DNA of 64,000 nucleotides from Glycomyces sp040645615 (GTDB taxonomy: Bacteria; Actinomycetota; Actinomycetes; Mycobacteriales; Micromonosporaceae), in assembly GCF_040645615.1 (NCBI RefSeq), contig NZ_JBEYYO010000021.1:40969-104968 (forward strand). The letters are read 5' to 3'. Position 1 is the stretch's first letter. Every line of letters begins with the position of its first letter. A model generated the notes under the pieces. The model worked only from the letters and a program-made list of their open reading frames with translations, was not told the DNA's origin and made no database searches. This document shows positions 12,452 to 20,509 of this stretch, one piece after another. The translations under genes and the position numbers were made by a program.

Positions 12452-13498
12452 CTACGCTTCCGGCGGCGGCCCGCTCGTCCCTCGCACCACGAGCTTCGAC
12501 TCCAGCTTCAGCGCCTGGCCCGCCTCCCTGACCCCGCGCAGCTGCTCGTCGGCCGCCTGCACCGCGAGCCGCGCCAGGCGCGGCACGTCCTGTCGCACCG
12601 TGGTCAAGTCGATGTGGCTGAGCCCGGCGATGTGGCTGTCGTCGTAGCCCACGATCGAGACCTGCTCGGGGATCTTCACCCCCGCCCGAGTGAACACGTC
12701 GAGCAGCCCCAGCGCGCACTGGTCGTTCGCAGCGAACACCGCCGTGGGCAGCGGCCCGTCCTCGCTCAGCAGCAGCCGCGCGGCCTCCGACCCGCCCTCC
12801 TGGCAGTAGTTCCCCGGGATCACCCGCGGCGCCAGGCCGTGCCCGCGCATCGCGTCCCGGTAGGCCCGCCGCCGCTCCGGCCCGCCCGACCGCGACCCCG
12901 CGTCCACGTGCACGATCGACCGGTGCCCCAGTCCCACCAGGTAGTCCACGACCTCCCGCGCGCCCGGGCGGTCGTAGGAGGTCACCACGTCCACGCCCGC
13001 GTCCTTGAGGTGGCGCCCGATCACCACCGTCGGCACCCGTCGCCCCAGCGAGGCCACCTCGGCGTCGGCGATGTTCGGCCCGCACAGCAGCAGCGCCTCG
13101 CTGCGGTGCCCCACCAGCGCCTCGATCGCCTTGTGCTCGTCGTGCGAGGGCACCACCGCGCTCAGCACCAGGTCGTAGCCCAGCTCCTCGGCCGCCGGAT
13201 ACACCGCCTCCACCAGGTCCACGTGGTAGGGATTGCGCGGGGTGAACAGCACCCCCAGGACCTTGCTGCGCCCGCGCGCGAGCAGCCGCGCGGCCATGTC
13301 GGGCTTGTAACCCAGCCGCGTCGCGGCCTCGAACACCCGCGCCCGCGTCTGCGCGCTCGCGCCCGGTTGGCCGCGGAACACCAGCGAGACCAGCGCCCGC
13401 GAGACGCCCACCTCCGCCGCGACGTCCGCCATCGTGGGCTTGCGCGACCGCGGTGCCGGGGTGCGGTCAGCGGAGCCTCGGATGCGTCGGGGACTCAT
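12452..13498 (-). CDS. LacI-family transcriptional repressor, candidate cellulase regulator
   Basis: A 348-residue LacI/GalR protein. The N-terminal helix-turn-helix is PTMADVAAEVGVSRALVSLVF, followed by the hinge region RAARLGYKPDMAARLLARG-like segment and a periplasmic-binding-type effector domain ending VRGTSGPPPEA. ATG 13498 is chosen because GGAAGGA lies upstream and the helix-turn-helix then begins at the usual distance; an in-frame ATG at 13636 would add 46 non-conserved residues. Its 3' end is 116 bases from the GH9 start, whose promoter carries a LacI-type operator. By analogy to CebR the inducer may be cellobiose or another cello-oligosaccharide; this is inference. Confidence 0.9.
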   Translation of the reverse strand: MSPRRIRGSADRTPAPRSRKPTMADVAAEVGVSRALVSLVFRGQPGASAQTRARVFEAATRLGYKPDMAARLLARGRSKVLGVLFTPRNPYHVDLVEAVYPAAEELGYDLVLSAVVPSHDEHKAIEALVGHRSEALLLCGPNIADAEVASLGRRVPTVVIGRHLKDAGVDVVTSYDRPGAREVVDYLVGLGHRSIVHVDAGSRSGGPERRRAYRDAMRGHGLAPRVIPGNYCQEGGSEAARLLLSEDGPLPTAVFAANDQCALGLLDVFTRAGVKIPEQVSIVGYDDSHIAGLSHIDLTTVRQDVPRLARLAVQAADEQLRGVREAGQALKLESKLVVRGTSGPPPEA

Positions 13499-13578
13499 CG
13501 CATCTTCGTCCTTCCGTCGTCCTCGTTCGCGCGGCAACCGTGTGACCTGCGATCTCGAATGTACGAGTGTAGTGGCCC

Positions 13579-13592
13579 CGTTCCATGGAACG
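13579..13592. promoter_or_regulatory. Perfect 14-bp palindrome in the lacI-aroC intergenic region
   Basis: CGTTCCATGGAACG, 80 bases upstream of lacI. On the minus strand TGGAAC of this site, 16 bases, TACATT could be the lacI promoter, making the palindrome a candidate autoregulatory operator. Its centre (CATG) lacks the CpG usual for LacI-family operators, so another regulator is possible. The remaining lacI-aroC gap (13499-13759) shows no gene. Confidence 0.45.
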
Positions 13593-13759
13593 CGCCTGCG
13601 CGAGTCCGCATCGCCCTGGTCGAACCCATGCGCCACAACAGCATCGCCGTCCCCTCCAGCAGCTTCCCCCTACCGGGCCGCCGCGGCCGCGCCCATCGGG
13701 TGGGATGCGAAGTCCACCAGGTGCCGAATCACACCCGCCCCAGTGGCAGACTTGACGGC

Positions 13760-14938
13760 GTGTTGCGATGGATGACTGCTGGAGAATCACACGGACCCGA
13801 ACTCGTGGTCACGCTCGACGGACTCCCCGCCGGGATCGAGCTGGACACTGAGGCCGTGGCGGCCGAACTGGCCCGCCGCCGCCTCGGCTACGGCCGCGGC
13901 GCGCGCATGAAGTTCGAGGCCGACGTCGTGAACTTCATCGGCGGCGTCCGCCACGGCCGCACCCTCGGCTCGCCCGTCGCCATCCGGATCGGCAACTCCG
14001 AATGGCCCAAGTGGGAGACCGTGATGTCCGCCGACCCGGTCGACCCCGCCGAGCTCGAAGGCGTCGCCCGCAACGCGCCCCTGACCCGGCCCCGCCCCGG
14101 CCACGCCGACCTCGCCGGGATGCAGAAGTACGACCACGAGGACGCCCGCCCGATCCTGGAGCGCGCCTCGGCCCGCGAGACCGCCGCGCGCGTCGCCGGA
14201 GGCACCGCCGCCAAGGCCTTCCTCAAGCAGGCCTTCGGCATCGAGATCGTCTCCCACGTCAAGGCCCTCGGCCCGGTGCGCGCCAAGGACGGCCTCGTGC
14301 CCACACCCGCCGACGCCGCCGCCGTCGACGCCGATCCCCTGCGCTGCATGGACCCCGACGCGTCCGCGCGCATGGTCGCCGAAGTCGACGCCGCCAAGAA
14401 GGACGCCGACACCCTCGGCGGGGTGGTCGAAGTCCTCGCCTACGGCCTGCCGCCCGGGCTCGGCTCCCACGTCCAATGGGACCGCAAGCTCGACGCGCGC
14501 CTGGCCACCGCCCTCATGTCGATCCAGTCGGTCAAGGCCGTCGAGATCGGCGACGGCCTCATGCAGGCCGCCGTGCGCGGCTCCTCGGCCCACGACGAGA
14601 TCGTGCCCGGCGCCGACGGCGTCGAGCGCCTCACCGACCGCGCGGGCGGCCTCGAAGGCGGCATCACCACCGGCCAGCCGCTGCGCGTCTCGGCCATGCT
14701 CAAGCCGATCTCCTCGCTCACCCGGCCCCTGCGCACCATCGACACCGTCACCGGCGAGGCCGCCGAGGCCATCAACCAGCGCTCCGACGTGTGCGCGGTG
14801 CCCGCCGGGGCCGTCGTGGCCGAGCACATGGTCGCCTACGTCCTCGCCGAAGCGGCCCTGGAGAAGTTCGGCGGCGACTCCGTGGGCGAATCGCGCCGCA
14901 ACTTCGAGTCCTACCGCCAGCACCTGCGGGTCAAGTAG
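13760..14938 (+). CDS. aroC: Chorismate synthase
   Basis: A 392-residue chorismate synthase, which converts 5-enolpyruvylshikimate 3-phosphate to chorismate using reduced FMN. The GTG at 13760 gives MLRWMTAGESHGPELVVTLD, the standard actinobacterial N-terminus. Family signatures include GHADLAGMQKYDHEDARP, ERASARETAARVAGG and LEGGITTGQPLRVSAMLKP. A CAGACT hexamer at 13747-13752 sits seven bases before the GTG and no Shine-Dalgarno is visible, so the mRNA may be leaderless. It is the first gene of aroC-aroKB-aroQ-efp-nusB. The reading frame stays open far upstream, which is only a high-GC artefact. Confidence 0.97.
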   Translation: MLRWMTAGESHGPELVVTLDGLPAGIELDTEAVAAELARRRLGYGRGARMKFEADVVNFIGGVRHGRTLGSPVAIRIGNSEWPKWETVMSADPVDPAELEGVARNAPLTRPRPGHADLAGMQKYDHEDARPILERASARETAARVAGGTAAKAFLKQAFGIEIVSHVKALGPVRAKDGLVPTPADAAAVDADPLRCMDPDASARMVAEVDAAKKDADTLGGVVEVLAYGLPPGLGSHVQWDRKLDARLATALMSIQSVKAVEIGDGLMQAAVRGSSAHDEIVPGADGVERLTDRAGGLEGGITTGQPLRVSAMLKPISSLTRPLRTIDTVTGEAAEAINQRSDVCAVPAGAVVAEHMVAYVLAEAALEKFGGDSVGESRRNFESYRQHLRVK

Positions 14939-15002
14939 CCCGGCATCCGACCCGGCGGGCCCTCGCCCGCCGGTACCGCCGCCAACGCACCGGAGTGAAC
15001 CC

Positions 15003-16559
15003 ATGAGCCTGGTCGTCATCGTCGGGCCCCCCGGCTCGGGCAAGACCACGATCGGCCGCGCCCTGGCCGCCGCGCGCGGCGCGACCTTCCGCGACACCGA
15101 CGCCGACATAGCGAGCGCCGCAGGGAAGTCCATCCCCGACATCTTCGTCGACGAAGGCGAGGAGCGCTTCCGCGCGCTCGAACGCGAAGCGGTCCGCCGA
15201 GCCGTGGCCGAACACGACGGCGTGCTCGCCCTCGGCGGCGGCGCGGTCCTGGCCGAGGCCACCCGCAAGATCCTCGCCGACGTCACCGTCGTCCACCTCC
15301 GCGTCGACCTCGGCGAAGCGGTCAAGCGCACCGAGATGGACCGGGGCCGCCCCCTCCTCCAGGTCAACCCCCGCGCCACCCTCCGCAGGCTCCTCGACGA
15401 GCGCCTCCCGCTCTACCGCGAGGTCGCCGACATCGAGATCGACACCACCGGAAGGGACGTGGACGACCTGGCCGCCGAACTGAACGCCCGCCTGAACGTC
15501 GCCACGGTGACCGTGAACGACGCCCAGACCCCCTACCCGGTCCTCATCGGACGCGGCACCGCCGCGCGCCTCCCCGAGTTCCTCGGCAAGGCCGCCCGCG
15601 TGGCCGTCCTCCACACCGCCAGCACTGCAGGGCTCGCCCAGCGCCTCGGCGACAGTCTCCCCGGCGGCGTCGAAGCGACCCTCATGGAACTTCCCGACGC
15701 CGAGGACGGCAAGACCGTCGCCGTGGCCGAGCAGTGCTGGGACGCCCTCGGCGCCGAAGGCTTCACCCGCACCGACCTCGTCGTCGGCGTCGGCGGCGGC
15801 GCCGTCACCGACCTCGCCGGATTCGTGGCCGCGTGCTGGCTGCGCGGCGTGGACGTCGTCCACGTCCCCACCTCGCTCCTGGGCGCGGTCGACGCCGCGG
15901 TCGGCGGCAAGACCGGCGTCAACACCGCCGCCGGGAAGAACCTCGTGGGCGCCTTCCACCCGCCCCGCGCCGTCCTGGTCGACCTCGACAACTTCGCGAC
16001 CCTGCCGCGGGCCGACCTCGCCGCGGGCCTGGCCGAAGTCGTCAAAGCCGGATTCATCGCAGACCCCGTGATCCTCGACCTCATCGAAGCCGACCCCGAA
16101 GCGGCCCTGGACGCCTCCAGTCCCGTCCTCGCCGAACTGGTCGAACGCGCCATCGCCATGAAGGCCGCCGTGGTCGCCGCAGACCTCAAGGAAGGGGGGC
16201 TGCGCGCGATCCTCAACTACGGGCACACCTTCGCCCACGCCATCGAGAAGCTCGAGCACTACCGCTGGCGGCACGGCGACGCCGTCGCCGTCGGCATGGT
16301 CTACGCCGCCCACCTCGGCGCGCTCACCGGCCGCGCCGACCTCGTCGGCCGCACCAAAGCCGCGCTCGAAGCCCTCGGCCTGCCCACCACTTACGAGGCC
16401 GGACGCTGGGACGACCTCCTCAAGGTCATGCTCATCGACAAGAAGAACGTCGGCGCGACCCAGCGGTTCGTGCTCCTCGACGCGCTGGCCGCGCCGGTCG
16501 TGGTCGAGGACGTGACGACCGAGCAGCAGCGCGAGGCGTATGAGAGGCTGACGGCATGA
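15003..16559 (+). CDS. aroKB: Bifunctional shikimate kinase / 3-dehydroquinate synthase fusion
   Basis: A 518-residue fusion. Residues 1-165 are shikimate kinase: Walker A GPPGSGKTTIGRAL, DTDADIA, the substrate segment EERFRALEREAV, and the lid Arg in MDRGRPLL. Residues 170-518 are 3-dehydroquinate synthase: NAD-binding VGVGGGAVTDLAGFVAA, PTSLLGAVDAAVGGKTGVN, KAGFIAD, and metal/active-site NYGHTFAHAIE and RHGDAVAVGM. The two steps are non-consecutive in the shikimate pathway (steps 5 and 2). Most actinobacteria encode aroK and aroB as separate neighbouring genes; there is no stop or frameshift at the junction here. GGAG precedes the ATG; the end overlaps aroQ by four bases. Confidence 0.96.
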   Translation: MSLVVIVGPPGSGKTTIGRALAAARGATFRDTDADIASAAGKSIPDIFVDEGEERFRALEREAVRRAVAEHDGVLALGGGAVLAEATRKILADVTVVHLRVDLGEAVKRTEMDRGRPLLQVNPRATLRRLLDERLPLYREVADIEIDTTGRDVDDLAAELNARLNVATVTVNDAQTPYPVLIGRGTAARLPEFLGKAARVAVLHTASTAGLAQRLGDSLPGGVEATLMELPDAEDGKTVAVAEQCWDALGAEGFTRTDLVVGVGGGAVTDLAGFVAACWLRGVDVVHVPTSLLGAVDAAVGGKTGVNTAAGKNLVGAFHPPRAVLVDLDNFATLPRADLAAGLAEVVKAGFIADPVILDLIEADPEAALDASSPVLAELVERAIAMKAAVVAADLKEGGLRAILNYGHTFAHAIEKLEHYRWRHGDAVAVGMVYAAHLGALTGRADLVGRTKAALEALGLPTTYEAGRWDDLLKVMLIDKKNVGATQRFVLLDALAAPVVVEDVTTEQQREAYERLTA

Positions 16560-17011
16560 GCGACGACCTGAAGGTGCTGGTCCTGAACGGCCCCAACCTC
16601 AATCGCCTCGGCAAACGCGAGCCCGAGATCTACGGCCGCACCACCTTCGACGACCTCGCCGCCACCTTGGTCGCGCACGGCCGCAAGCGCTCCCTCGACG
16701 TCGACGTGCGCCAGACCAACAACGAAGGCGAACTCATCGACTGGCTGCACGAGGCCGCCGACCACGGCCACCCGGTGGTGCTCAACGCCGCCGCCTGGAC
16801 CCACACGTCGGTGGCGATCGGCGACGCCTGCGCGCAGCTCACCGGGCTCCTCATCGAGGTCCACATCTCCAACGTCCACCGCCGCGAGCCCTTCCGGCAC
16901 CACTCCTACATCTCGGCCCACGCCACCGGCGTCATCGTGGGCCTCGGCGTCCGCGGTTACGAGCACGCGCTCGACTTCATCGCCGACGAGACGCAGACCG
17001 ACGCCGAGTAG
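16556..17011 (+). CDS. aroQ: Type II 3-dehydroquinate dehydratase
   Basis: A 151-residue type II (AroQ) dehydroquinase, the third shikimate step, working as a dodecamer. It shows VLNGPNLNRLGKREPEIYG at the N-terminus with the active-site lid Arg, QTNNEGELIDWLHEA, and EVHISNVHRREPFRHHSY with the catalytic His. The ATG overlaps the aroKB stop (ATGA), indicating translational coupling. With aroC and aroKB it completes four shikimate activities in one operon; aroA, aroE and the first step are elsewhere. Confidence 0.97.
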   Translation: MSDDLKVLVLNGPNLNRLGKREPEIYGRTTFDDLAATLVAHGRKRSLDVDVRQTNNEGELIDWLHEAADHGHPVVLNAAAWTHTSVAIGDACAQLTGLLIEVHISNVHRREPFRHHSYISAHATGVIVGLGVRGYEHALDFIADETQTDAE

Positions 17012-17124
17012 CCCGACTGCGCCGCTGGACACAGCCGCAGCGGGTGCAGCGGTGACCTGCGGGCCCGCCCGCTACCATTGACGGTCGGTCAAGTCTGAAC
17101 CTCTACTGAAAGAGACGAACGCCC

Positions 17125-17682
17125 GTGGCATCCACGAACGATCTCAAGAACGGCCTGGTGCTCAACCTGGAGGGCCAGCTCTGGCAGGTGCAGGAGTTCC
17201 AGCACGTCAAGCCCGGCAAGGGCCCCGCGTTCGTGCGCACCACCCTCAAGCAGATCCCCTCGGGCAAGATCGTCGACAAGACCTTCAACGCCGGCACCAA
17301 GGTCGAGACCGCCAACGTCGACCGCCGCACGATGTCCTACCTCTACAAGGAGGGCGAGGACTTCGTGTTCATGGACATGGAGACCTACGACCAGTTCCCG
17401 CTGGGCCCGGGCCTGGTCGGCGACGCCGCCAAGTTCATGCTGGAGAACTCCGAGGTCACCATCGCCTGGCACGACGGCAAGGCGCTCTACGTCGAGCTGC
17501 CCGCCTCGGTCGAGCTCGTGATCACCTACACCGAGCCGGGCCTCCAGGGCGACCGCTCCTCCGGCGGCACCAAGCCCGCCACCGTCGAGACCGGCGCGCA
17601 GGTCCTCGTGCCGCTGTTCATCGACAACGGCGAGAAGATCAAGGTCGACACCCGCGACGGCAAATACCTCTCGCGGGCATAG
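17125..17682 (+). CDS. efp: Translation elongation factor P
   Basis: A 185-residue EF-P with KOW-like N-terminal and two OB domains; it relieves ribosome stalling at polyproline. The tip loop is KPGKGPAFVR with Lys32 at the position that is post-translationally modified in E. coli. The loop resembles the Pro-containing loops of actinobacteria, where the Lys is reported to work unmodified. GTG 17125 begins MASTNDLKNGLVLNLEGQ. The gap from aroQ (113 bases) contains TTGACG at 17078-17083 and may hold its own promoter. nusB begins two bases after its stop. Confidence 0.97.
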   Translation: MASTNDLKNGLVLNLEGQLWQVQEFQHVKPGKGPAFVRTTLKQIPSGKIVDKTFNAGTKVETANVDRRTMSYLYKEGEDFVFMDMETYDQFPLGPGLVGDAAKFMLENSEVTIAWHDGKALYVELPASVELVITYTEPGLQGDRSSGGTKPATVETGAQVLVPLFIDNGEKIKVDTRDGKYLSRA

Positions 17683-17684
17683 GG

Positions 17685-18125
17685 GTGGCGAACCAGGGAA
17701 GCGGACCCGACCGGCTGACCGCGCGCACCAAGTGGCGGATGCGGGCCGTCGAGATCCTCTACGAGGCCGAGAGCCGCGACATCGCGCCCTCGAAGGTGCT
17801 CGCCGAACGCGCCTCCCGCGCCGTCGCCGACCCCGAGGCCCCGCGCCTGCCCGCGTACGCCGAGCAGCTCGTGCGCGGCGTGGCCTTGAAGATCGATGAG
17901 CTCGACGACGCGATCGGCAAGGCCGCCTCGGGCTGGGCCGTGGAGCGGCTGCCCGCCGTGGACCGCAACGTCCTGCGCGTGGGCCTCTACGAGATCCGCC
18001 ACGTCGAGGACGTGGACACCGCCGTGGCCATCAAGGAGGCCATGCGTGTGGCCGAGCAGATCGGCTCCTCCGACGACACCTCGTTCGTCAACGCCGTCCT
18101 CGACGCCGCCGCGAAGGCCCAGTAG
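17685..18125 (+). CDS. nusB: Transcription antitermination protein NusB
   Basis: A 146-residue all-helical NusB, partner of NusE (S10) at boxA for rRNA antitermination. Family features are RTKWRMRAVEILYEAE at the N-terminus, VERLPAVDRNVLRVGLYEI and AIKEAMRVAEQIGSSDDTSF. The GTG at 17685 follows the efp stop by two bases, so the two genes are coupled, the usual actinobacterial aro-efp-nusB order. A double hairpin follows. Confidence 0.96.
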   Translation: MANQGSGPDRLTARTKWRMRAVEILYEAESRDIAPSKVLAERASRAVADPEAPRLPAYAEQLVRGVALKIDELDDAIGKAASGWAVERLPAVDRNVLRVGLYEIRHVEDVDTAVAIKEAMRVAEQIGSSDDTSFVNAVLDAAAKAQ

Positions 18126-18145
18126 CCAAGGCGCACAAGCAGAAA

Positions 18146-18178
18146 AGGCCGGGCCCACCGCGATGGCGGGCCCGGCCT
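18146..18178 (+). terminator. nusB operon terminator
   Basis: AGGCCGGGCCC (18146-18156) pairs perfectly with GGGCCCGGCCT (18168-18178), preceded by aaaa and followed by cttc. It ends the aro-efp-nusB transcript. Confidence 0.75.
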
Positions 18179-18201
18179 CTTCGTCCAGGCACGAAGAAAG
18201 A

Positions 18202-18226
18202 CCGGGCCTTCCGATCCAAGGCCCGG
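18202..18226 (-). terminator. bldD terminator
   Basis: CCGGGCCTT (18202-18210) pairs with AAGGCCCGG (18218-18226), just past the bldD stop. On the minus strand it is followed by tctttcttcg, a T-rich run. Confidence 0.65.
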
Positions 18227-18242
18227 CCTCCTGCGGGAGTGT

Positions 18243-18740
18243 CTACTCCTCCGAGGCGAAGAACGCCTGGAGGTCGTGGACGAGGACTCCGAAGTCCTCG
18301 AGCTTCTCGATCAGGCCCGAGGGCGTGGTCGAGTAGACCACCGCGAGGGTGTAGAGGTCGTCGGCGCGGATCGAGAGGATCCGGCCGTTGTAGTCGCCCC
18401 GGCGCTGCTGGATCGATCGGGCCAGCTTGGCCACGTGCTCCAGGTCGGAGTCGGGGTGGTCGTACAGCGCCTCCAGGTTGAGGACGATCTTCTCGGCCTG
18501 CTCGACCGGGAGCGGCACGCCCTCGGGGAGCAGCTCGGAGACGGGGATGCGGTAGAAGTCGGCCAGTTCCGCCAGGCGGCTGACCGTGATCGAGCGGTCG
18601 CCCCGCTCGTATGAACCGATGACGACGGCCTTCCACTTGCCGCCGGACTTGTCCTCCACGCCTTGCAGCGACAGGCCCTGCTGCATGCGGATGTCACGCA
18701 GCCGGTTGCCGAGCGCCTTGGCGTAGTCAGATGTCGCCAT
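18243..18740 (-). CDS. bldD: Developmental master regulator BldD (c-di-GMP responsive)
   Basis: A 165-residue homologue of Streptomyces BldD, which represses sporulation genes during vegetative growth when dimerised by tetrameric c-di-GMP. The N-terminal XRE helix-turn-helix covers residues 5-75 (LGNRLRDIRMQQGLSLQGVE, GSYERGDRSITVSRLAELA). The C-terminal domain keeps the RXD-X8-RXXD ligand signature as Arg114-Gly-Asp116 ... Arg125-Ala-Asp-Asp128, at the same positions reported for Streptomyces BldD. It is convergent with nusB and divergent from pyrR, the common actinobacterial arrangement. Presence of an intact signature suggests c-di-GMP-controlled development or a related programme. Confidence 0.95.
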   Translation of the reverse strand: MATSDYAKALGNRLRDIRMQQGLSLQGVEDKSGGKWKAVVIGSYERGDRSITVSRLAELADFYRIPVSELLPEGVPLPVEQAEKIVLNLEALYDHPDSDLEHVAKLARSIQQRRGDYNGRILSIRADDLYTLAVVYSTTPSGLIEKLEDFGVLVHDLQAFFASEE

Positions 18741-18774
18741 GCTGGGATCAACTCCAATTTTCGGTACGAGAGGA

Positions 18775-18803
18775 ACCCTATTGTTGACTACGGTCGGTGA
18801 CCA
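18775..18803 (-). promoter_or_regulatory. Predicted bldD promoter
   Basis: On the minus strand TGGTCA (18798-18803), 17 bases, TAGGGT (18775-18780), 34 bases before the ATG. The overlapping GGTCACC could be a BldD half-site for autoregulation, but the full BldD palindrome is not evident. Confidence 0.4.
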
Positions 18804-18924
18804 TCGGCCGTTGGGGTGCCCCCGAACAGTGTTCTTCGTCGCCTGAGGCCCCCATTACCGCCGTGCAAACCCCAGTAAATCAGGCATCGAGGGTGATTTC
18901 AACGGTCAGTCTTTGGGATCGGCC

Positions 18925-18954
18925 TTTACGCTCCGTCACCGGCGACGGTAAGAT
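18925..18954 (+). promoter_or_regulatory. Predicted pyrimidine operon promoter
   Basis: TTTACG (18925-18930), 18 bases, TAAGAT (18949-18954). The start site would be near 18961, a few bases before the PyrR-type hairpin, giving a leader of about 50 bases. Confidence 0.55.
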
Positions 18955-18966
18955 GGCCCGCGACGA

Positions 18967-19010
18967 AACCGTTCTTTAACAGACCGTCCAGTGAGGCGGA
19001 GAAGGAGGTT
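18967..19010 (+). promoter_or_regulatory. PyrR-binding leader hairpin that sequesters the pyrR Shine-Dalgarno
   Basis: The leader folds as AACC (18967-18970), a bulged G, and TTCTTT (18972-18977) pairing with GAAGGA (19001-19006) plus GGTT (19007-19010). A short inner stem CCG/CGG closes the loop TCCAGTGAGG (18987-18996). The loop matches the known PyrR-binding core (UCCAGNGAGGC). The ribosome binding site GGAGG (19004-19008) lies in the outer stem, so PyrR bound with UMP should block translation. This matches the mycobacterial model of translational repression; no terminator hairpin is seen. Confidence 0.85.
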
Positions 19011-19013
19011 CGC

Positions 19014-19592
19014 GTGGTTTCCCCTGCCCTCAGGCAGCACGAGGACGACCCGTCGGGCAAGCAGATCCTGTCCAGTGAGGACATCGGCCGCATCCTCGAC
19101 CGCATCGCCCACCAGATCCTCGAGAAGACCAAGGGCGCCCCCGACACTTTGCTCCTGGGCATCCCCACCCGCGGCGTGGCGCTCGCCGGCAGGCTCGCCG
19201 ACCGCATCCGCCGCTTCGCCGACATCGACGTCCCCGCCGGGACCCTCGACATCACCCTCTACCGCGACGACCTGCGCCGCCACGCCATGCGGGCCCTCGG
19301 GCCCACGGAGCTGCCGCCCGGCGGCGTGGACGACCAGCGCGTGATCCTCGTCGACGACGTGCTCTACTCCGGGCGCACCGTGCGCGCCGCGCTCAACGCG
19401 CTGTACGACCTCGGCCGCCCCGCCAGCGTCCAGCTCGCGATCCTGGTCGACCGCGGCCACCGCGAGCTGCCCATCCGCGCCGACTACGTCGGCAAGAACA
19501 TCCCCACCGCCCGCGACGAGAACGTGGCCGTGCGCCTGACCGAGTACGACGGTCTCGACGCGGTGGTCCTGACCGGAGGCCGGGAGCGATGA
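19014..19592 (+). CDS. pyrR: Pyrimidine operon RNA-binding regulator PyrR
   Basis: A 192-residue PyrR of the phosphoribosyltransferase fold. It binds UMP/PRPP and the pyr mRNA leader and usually keeps weak uracil phosphoribosyltransferase activity. The PRPP loop is VILVDDVLYSGRTVRAAL; LGIPTRGVALAGRLADRI and LVDRGHRELPIRADYVGKN are family motifs. GTG 19014 has AAGGAGG five bases upstream, and that site lies within the leader hairpin. First gene of the pyr operon; its stop overlaps pyrB by four bases. Confidence 0.96.
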   Translation: MVSPALRQHEDDPSGKQILSSEDIGRILDRIAHQILEKTKGAPDTLLLGIPTRGVALAGRLADRIRRFADIDVPAGTLDITLYRDDLRRHAMRALGPTELPPGGVDDQRVILVDDVLYSGRTVRAALNALYDLGRPASVQLAILVDRGHRELPIRADYVGKNIPTARDENVAVRLTEYDGLDAVVLTGGRER

Positions 19593-20509
19593 AGCACCTG
19601 CTCACCACCAAGGAGCTCACCCGCGAAGAGGCGGAGCTCATCCTCGACGTCACGCAGCAGATGGCCGACGCGGTCACCGGCCGCGAGGTCCCCAAGCTCC
19701 CGGCGCTGCGCGGGCGCACCGTCGTGAACCTCTTCTACGAGGACTCCACCCGCACCCGCACCTCGTTCGAGACCGCGGCCAAGCGCCTGAGCGCCGATGT
19801 GGTCAACTTCGCGGCCAAGACCTCCAGCGTCAACAAGGGGGAGAGCCTGCGCGACACGGCCCTGACCCTCCAGGCCATGGGCGCCGACGCGGTGATCATC
19901 CGCCACCCCGCCGCGGGCGCGCCGCAGCGGCTCACCGAGTGGCTCGACGGCGCGGTGCTCAACGCCGGGGACGGCACCCACGCCCACCCCACGCAGGCCC
20001 TGCTCGACGCCTACACGATGCAGAAGCGCCTCGGCGGGATCGAGGGCCGCACCGTGGCGATCGTGGGGGACATCCTCCACTCGCGCGTGGCCCGCTCCAA
20101 CGTGTGGCTGCTGTCCAAGCTCGGCGCGAACGTGCGCCTGGTCGGCCCGCCCACGCTGCTGCCCAAGGACATCGGCGACTGGCCCGTCGAGATCGGTTAC
20201 GACCTCGACGCGAGCCTCAAGGGCGTCGACGCGGTGATGATGCTCCGCGTCCAGCGCGAACGCCAGCACGCCTCGTTCTTCCCCACCGCCAACGAGTACG
20301 CGCGCCTGTACGGCCTCGACGAGCGGCGCCTCGCCCTCATGCCCGACCACGCGATCGTGATGCACCCCGGCCCGATGAACCGCGGCATGGAGATCGCCGC
20401 CTCGGTCGCCGACTCGCCGCGCGCCACGATCACCGAACAGGTGACCAACGGCGTGTGGGTCCGCATGGCCGTCCTCTACCTGCTGCTGACGAACGGAGAG
20501 ACCCGGTGA
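19589..20509 (+). CDS. pyrB: Aspartate carbamoyltransferase catalytic subunit
   Basis: A 306-residue ATCase catalytic chain, condensing carbamoyl phosphate and aspartate. The carbamoyl-phosphate motif FYEDSTRTRTSFETAAKRL, the KGESLRDTALTLQAMGAD loop and HPGPMNRGMEI are present. No pyrI regulatory subunit is encoded nearby, so regulation is through PyrR. It overlaps pyrR (ATGA) and pyrC (GTGA) by four bases each. Confidence 0.97.
   Translation: MKHLLTTKELTREEAELILDVTQQMADAVTGREVPKLPALRGRTVVNLFYEDSTRTRTSFETAAKRLSADVVNFAAKTSSVNKGESLRDTALTLQAMGADAVIIRHPAAGAPQRLTEWLDGAVLNAGDGTHAHPTQALLDAYTMQKRLGGIEGRTVAIVGDILHSRVARSNVWLLSKLGANVRLVGPPTLLPKDIGDWPVEIGYDLDASLKGVDAVMMLRVQRERQHASFFPTANEYARLYGLDERRLALMPDHAIVMHPGPMNRGMEIAASVADSPRATITEQVTNGVWVRMAVLYLLLTNGETR

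Noticed and set aside
12614..13759. Long upstream extension of aroC over the lacI gene
   Set aside because: The extension is antisense to lacI; chorismate synthase homology begins at the GTG at 13760.
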